From an uncultured Pirellulales bacterium (lineage in GTDB: Bacteria; Planctomycetota; Planctomycetia; Pirellulales; Thermoguttaceae), in assembly GCA_938015445.1 (NCBI GenBank), contig CALLPE010000011.1, forward strand, positions 117,274 through 181,273: 64,000 bases of DNA, given 5' to 3'. A program made the position numbers and the translations under genes. Below the pieces are notes generated by a model, which saw only the letters and a program-made list of their open reading frames with translations, was not told the DNA's origin and made no database searches. The number at the start of each line of letters is the position of its first letter. Position 1 is the first letter of the stretch. Positions 63,575 through 64,000 of this stretch are shown here, piece after piece.

Positions 63575-64000
63575 CGAAAAGCGCCTCCCTAAACCTGCGC
63601 GAAATAAACCTACTGTAGTTTACACTGCGTCGATTTTGCTAGAACCTGCTACTGCCTTGTGAAATCCTACTAGCCCAGACCAAGCCCTGTTACCACAAAC
63701 CAACCGGGGCCGTGGCAGCTCAACCGCGGCTGGCCCAGGGATTGCCATCGCCAGCAAACCGAGCTATATTCATAAAGTCAAACAGCCGTCATACGTTGAC
63801 ATTGGTCGTGTGCCGCCGCTGGGCGGTAATTCGCCTGGCCGAATCAGCACGAGCTTGCTGCCGAGTTAGCAAGAGGTCTGGTTTGATAAGACCACAGGTC
63901 AGCGGAAACGGGTGGCAGCCCGCCAGATTTTTCGTCGGCAGGATCATCTGGCCGGACTGAGCAGGCCCCTACAAGCTTGCCAGACGGCTGGACGCTACGC
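63575..64000. other. Right end, no gene seen
   Basis: 426 bp upstream of the last gene up to the window edge. A TTGACA hexamer occurs at 63798-63803 on the plus strand without a matching -10. Frames of up to 82 codons are present but look non-coding. Confidence 0.4.

Overview
The window looks like chromosomal DNA from a planctomycete (Planctomycetota, probably the Pirellulales side). The evidence is the mix of families: two DUF1559 proteins (one with a pseudopilin N-terminus), an ECF sigma factor of the Rhodopirellula/Verrucomicrobium type translationally coupled to a FecR-like membrane protein, a large membrane-anchored Ser/Thr kinase with an outside domain, and many very large secreted beta-helix, beta-propeller and glycosidase-like proteins. 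DNA is GC-rich with long spacers. A tungsten-type aldehyde ferredoxin oxidoreductase and a two-subunit topoisomerase VI suggest an anaerobic or thermophilic lifestyle, but that is inference. No phage, transposase, CRISPR array or rRNA was seen.

Layout. 1-3.6 kb: end of a PolB-like exonuclease, a GYD-domain protein, a secreted concanavalin-like protein and the ribosome-assembly GTPase Der. 3.9-9.7 kb: Ser/Thr kinase, tRNA-Ser(CGA), a DUF1559 protein and a Tat-exported aldo/keto reductase. 9.8-14.1 kb: a small lipoprotein and topoisomerase VI (subunit B upstream of A, minus strand). 14.5-18.5 kb: two small secreted proteins, a histidine kinase with a degenerate receiver and a secreted beta-helix protein. 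18.9-24.1 kb: an overlapping sugar nucleotidyltransferase / galactokinase-like pair, archease, and the sigma-FecR pair. 24.8-30 kb: tRNA-Val(TAC), an outer-membrane barrel protein, a TPR protein, an alpha/beta hydrolase and the aldehyde ferredoxin oxidoreductase. 30.2-42 kb: a DinG-like helicase, two transglutaminase-like paralogues, an O-methyltransferase, a pseudopilin, RmuC, a cupin and DNA ligase LigA. 42.7-63.6 kb: mostly very large exported proteins (beta-helix enzyme, DUF4091 glycosidase-like protein, TolC-like lipoprotein, GT39-like membrane protein, 1962-residue PQQ-propeller protein, 960-residue glycosidase-like protein).

How the genes fit together. The DNA maintenance group (exonuclease, topoisomerase VI, DinG-like helicase, RmuC, LigA) and the polysaccharide/cell-surface group (beta-helix, DUF4091, FecR sensor, sugar kinase/nucleotidyltransferase, GT39-like protein) are the two dominant themes. 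Most genes are transcribed singly; the only tight couplings are 18889/19695 (4-base overlap) and 24099/23539 (ATGA overlap).

The most unusual signal is not a gene. Most long spacers carry head-to-tail duplications of 9-33 bp (period often 23-25 bp), in at least fifteen independent places with unrelated sequences, two of them starting inside the 3' end of a gene. A 256-bp MITE-like element with 24-bp imperfect terminal inverted repeats lies between the topoisomerase VI genes.
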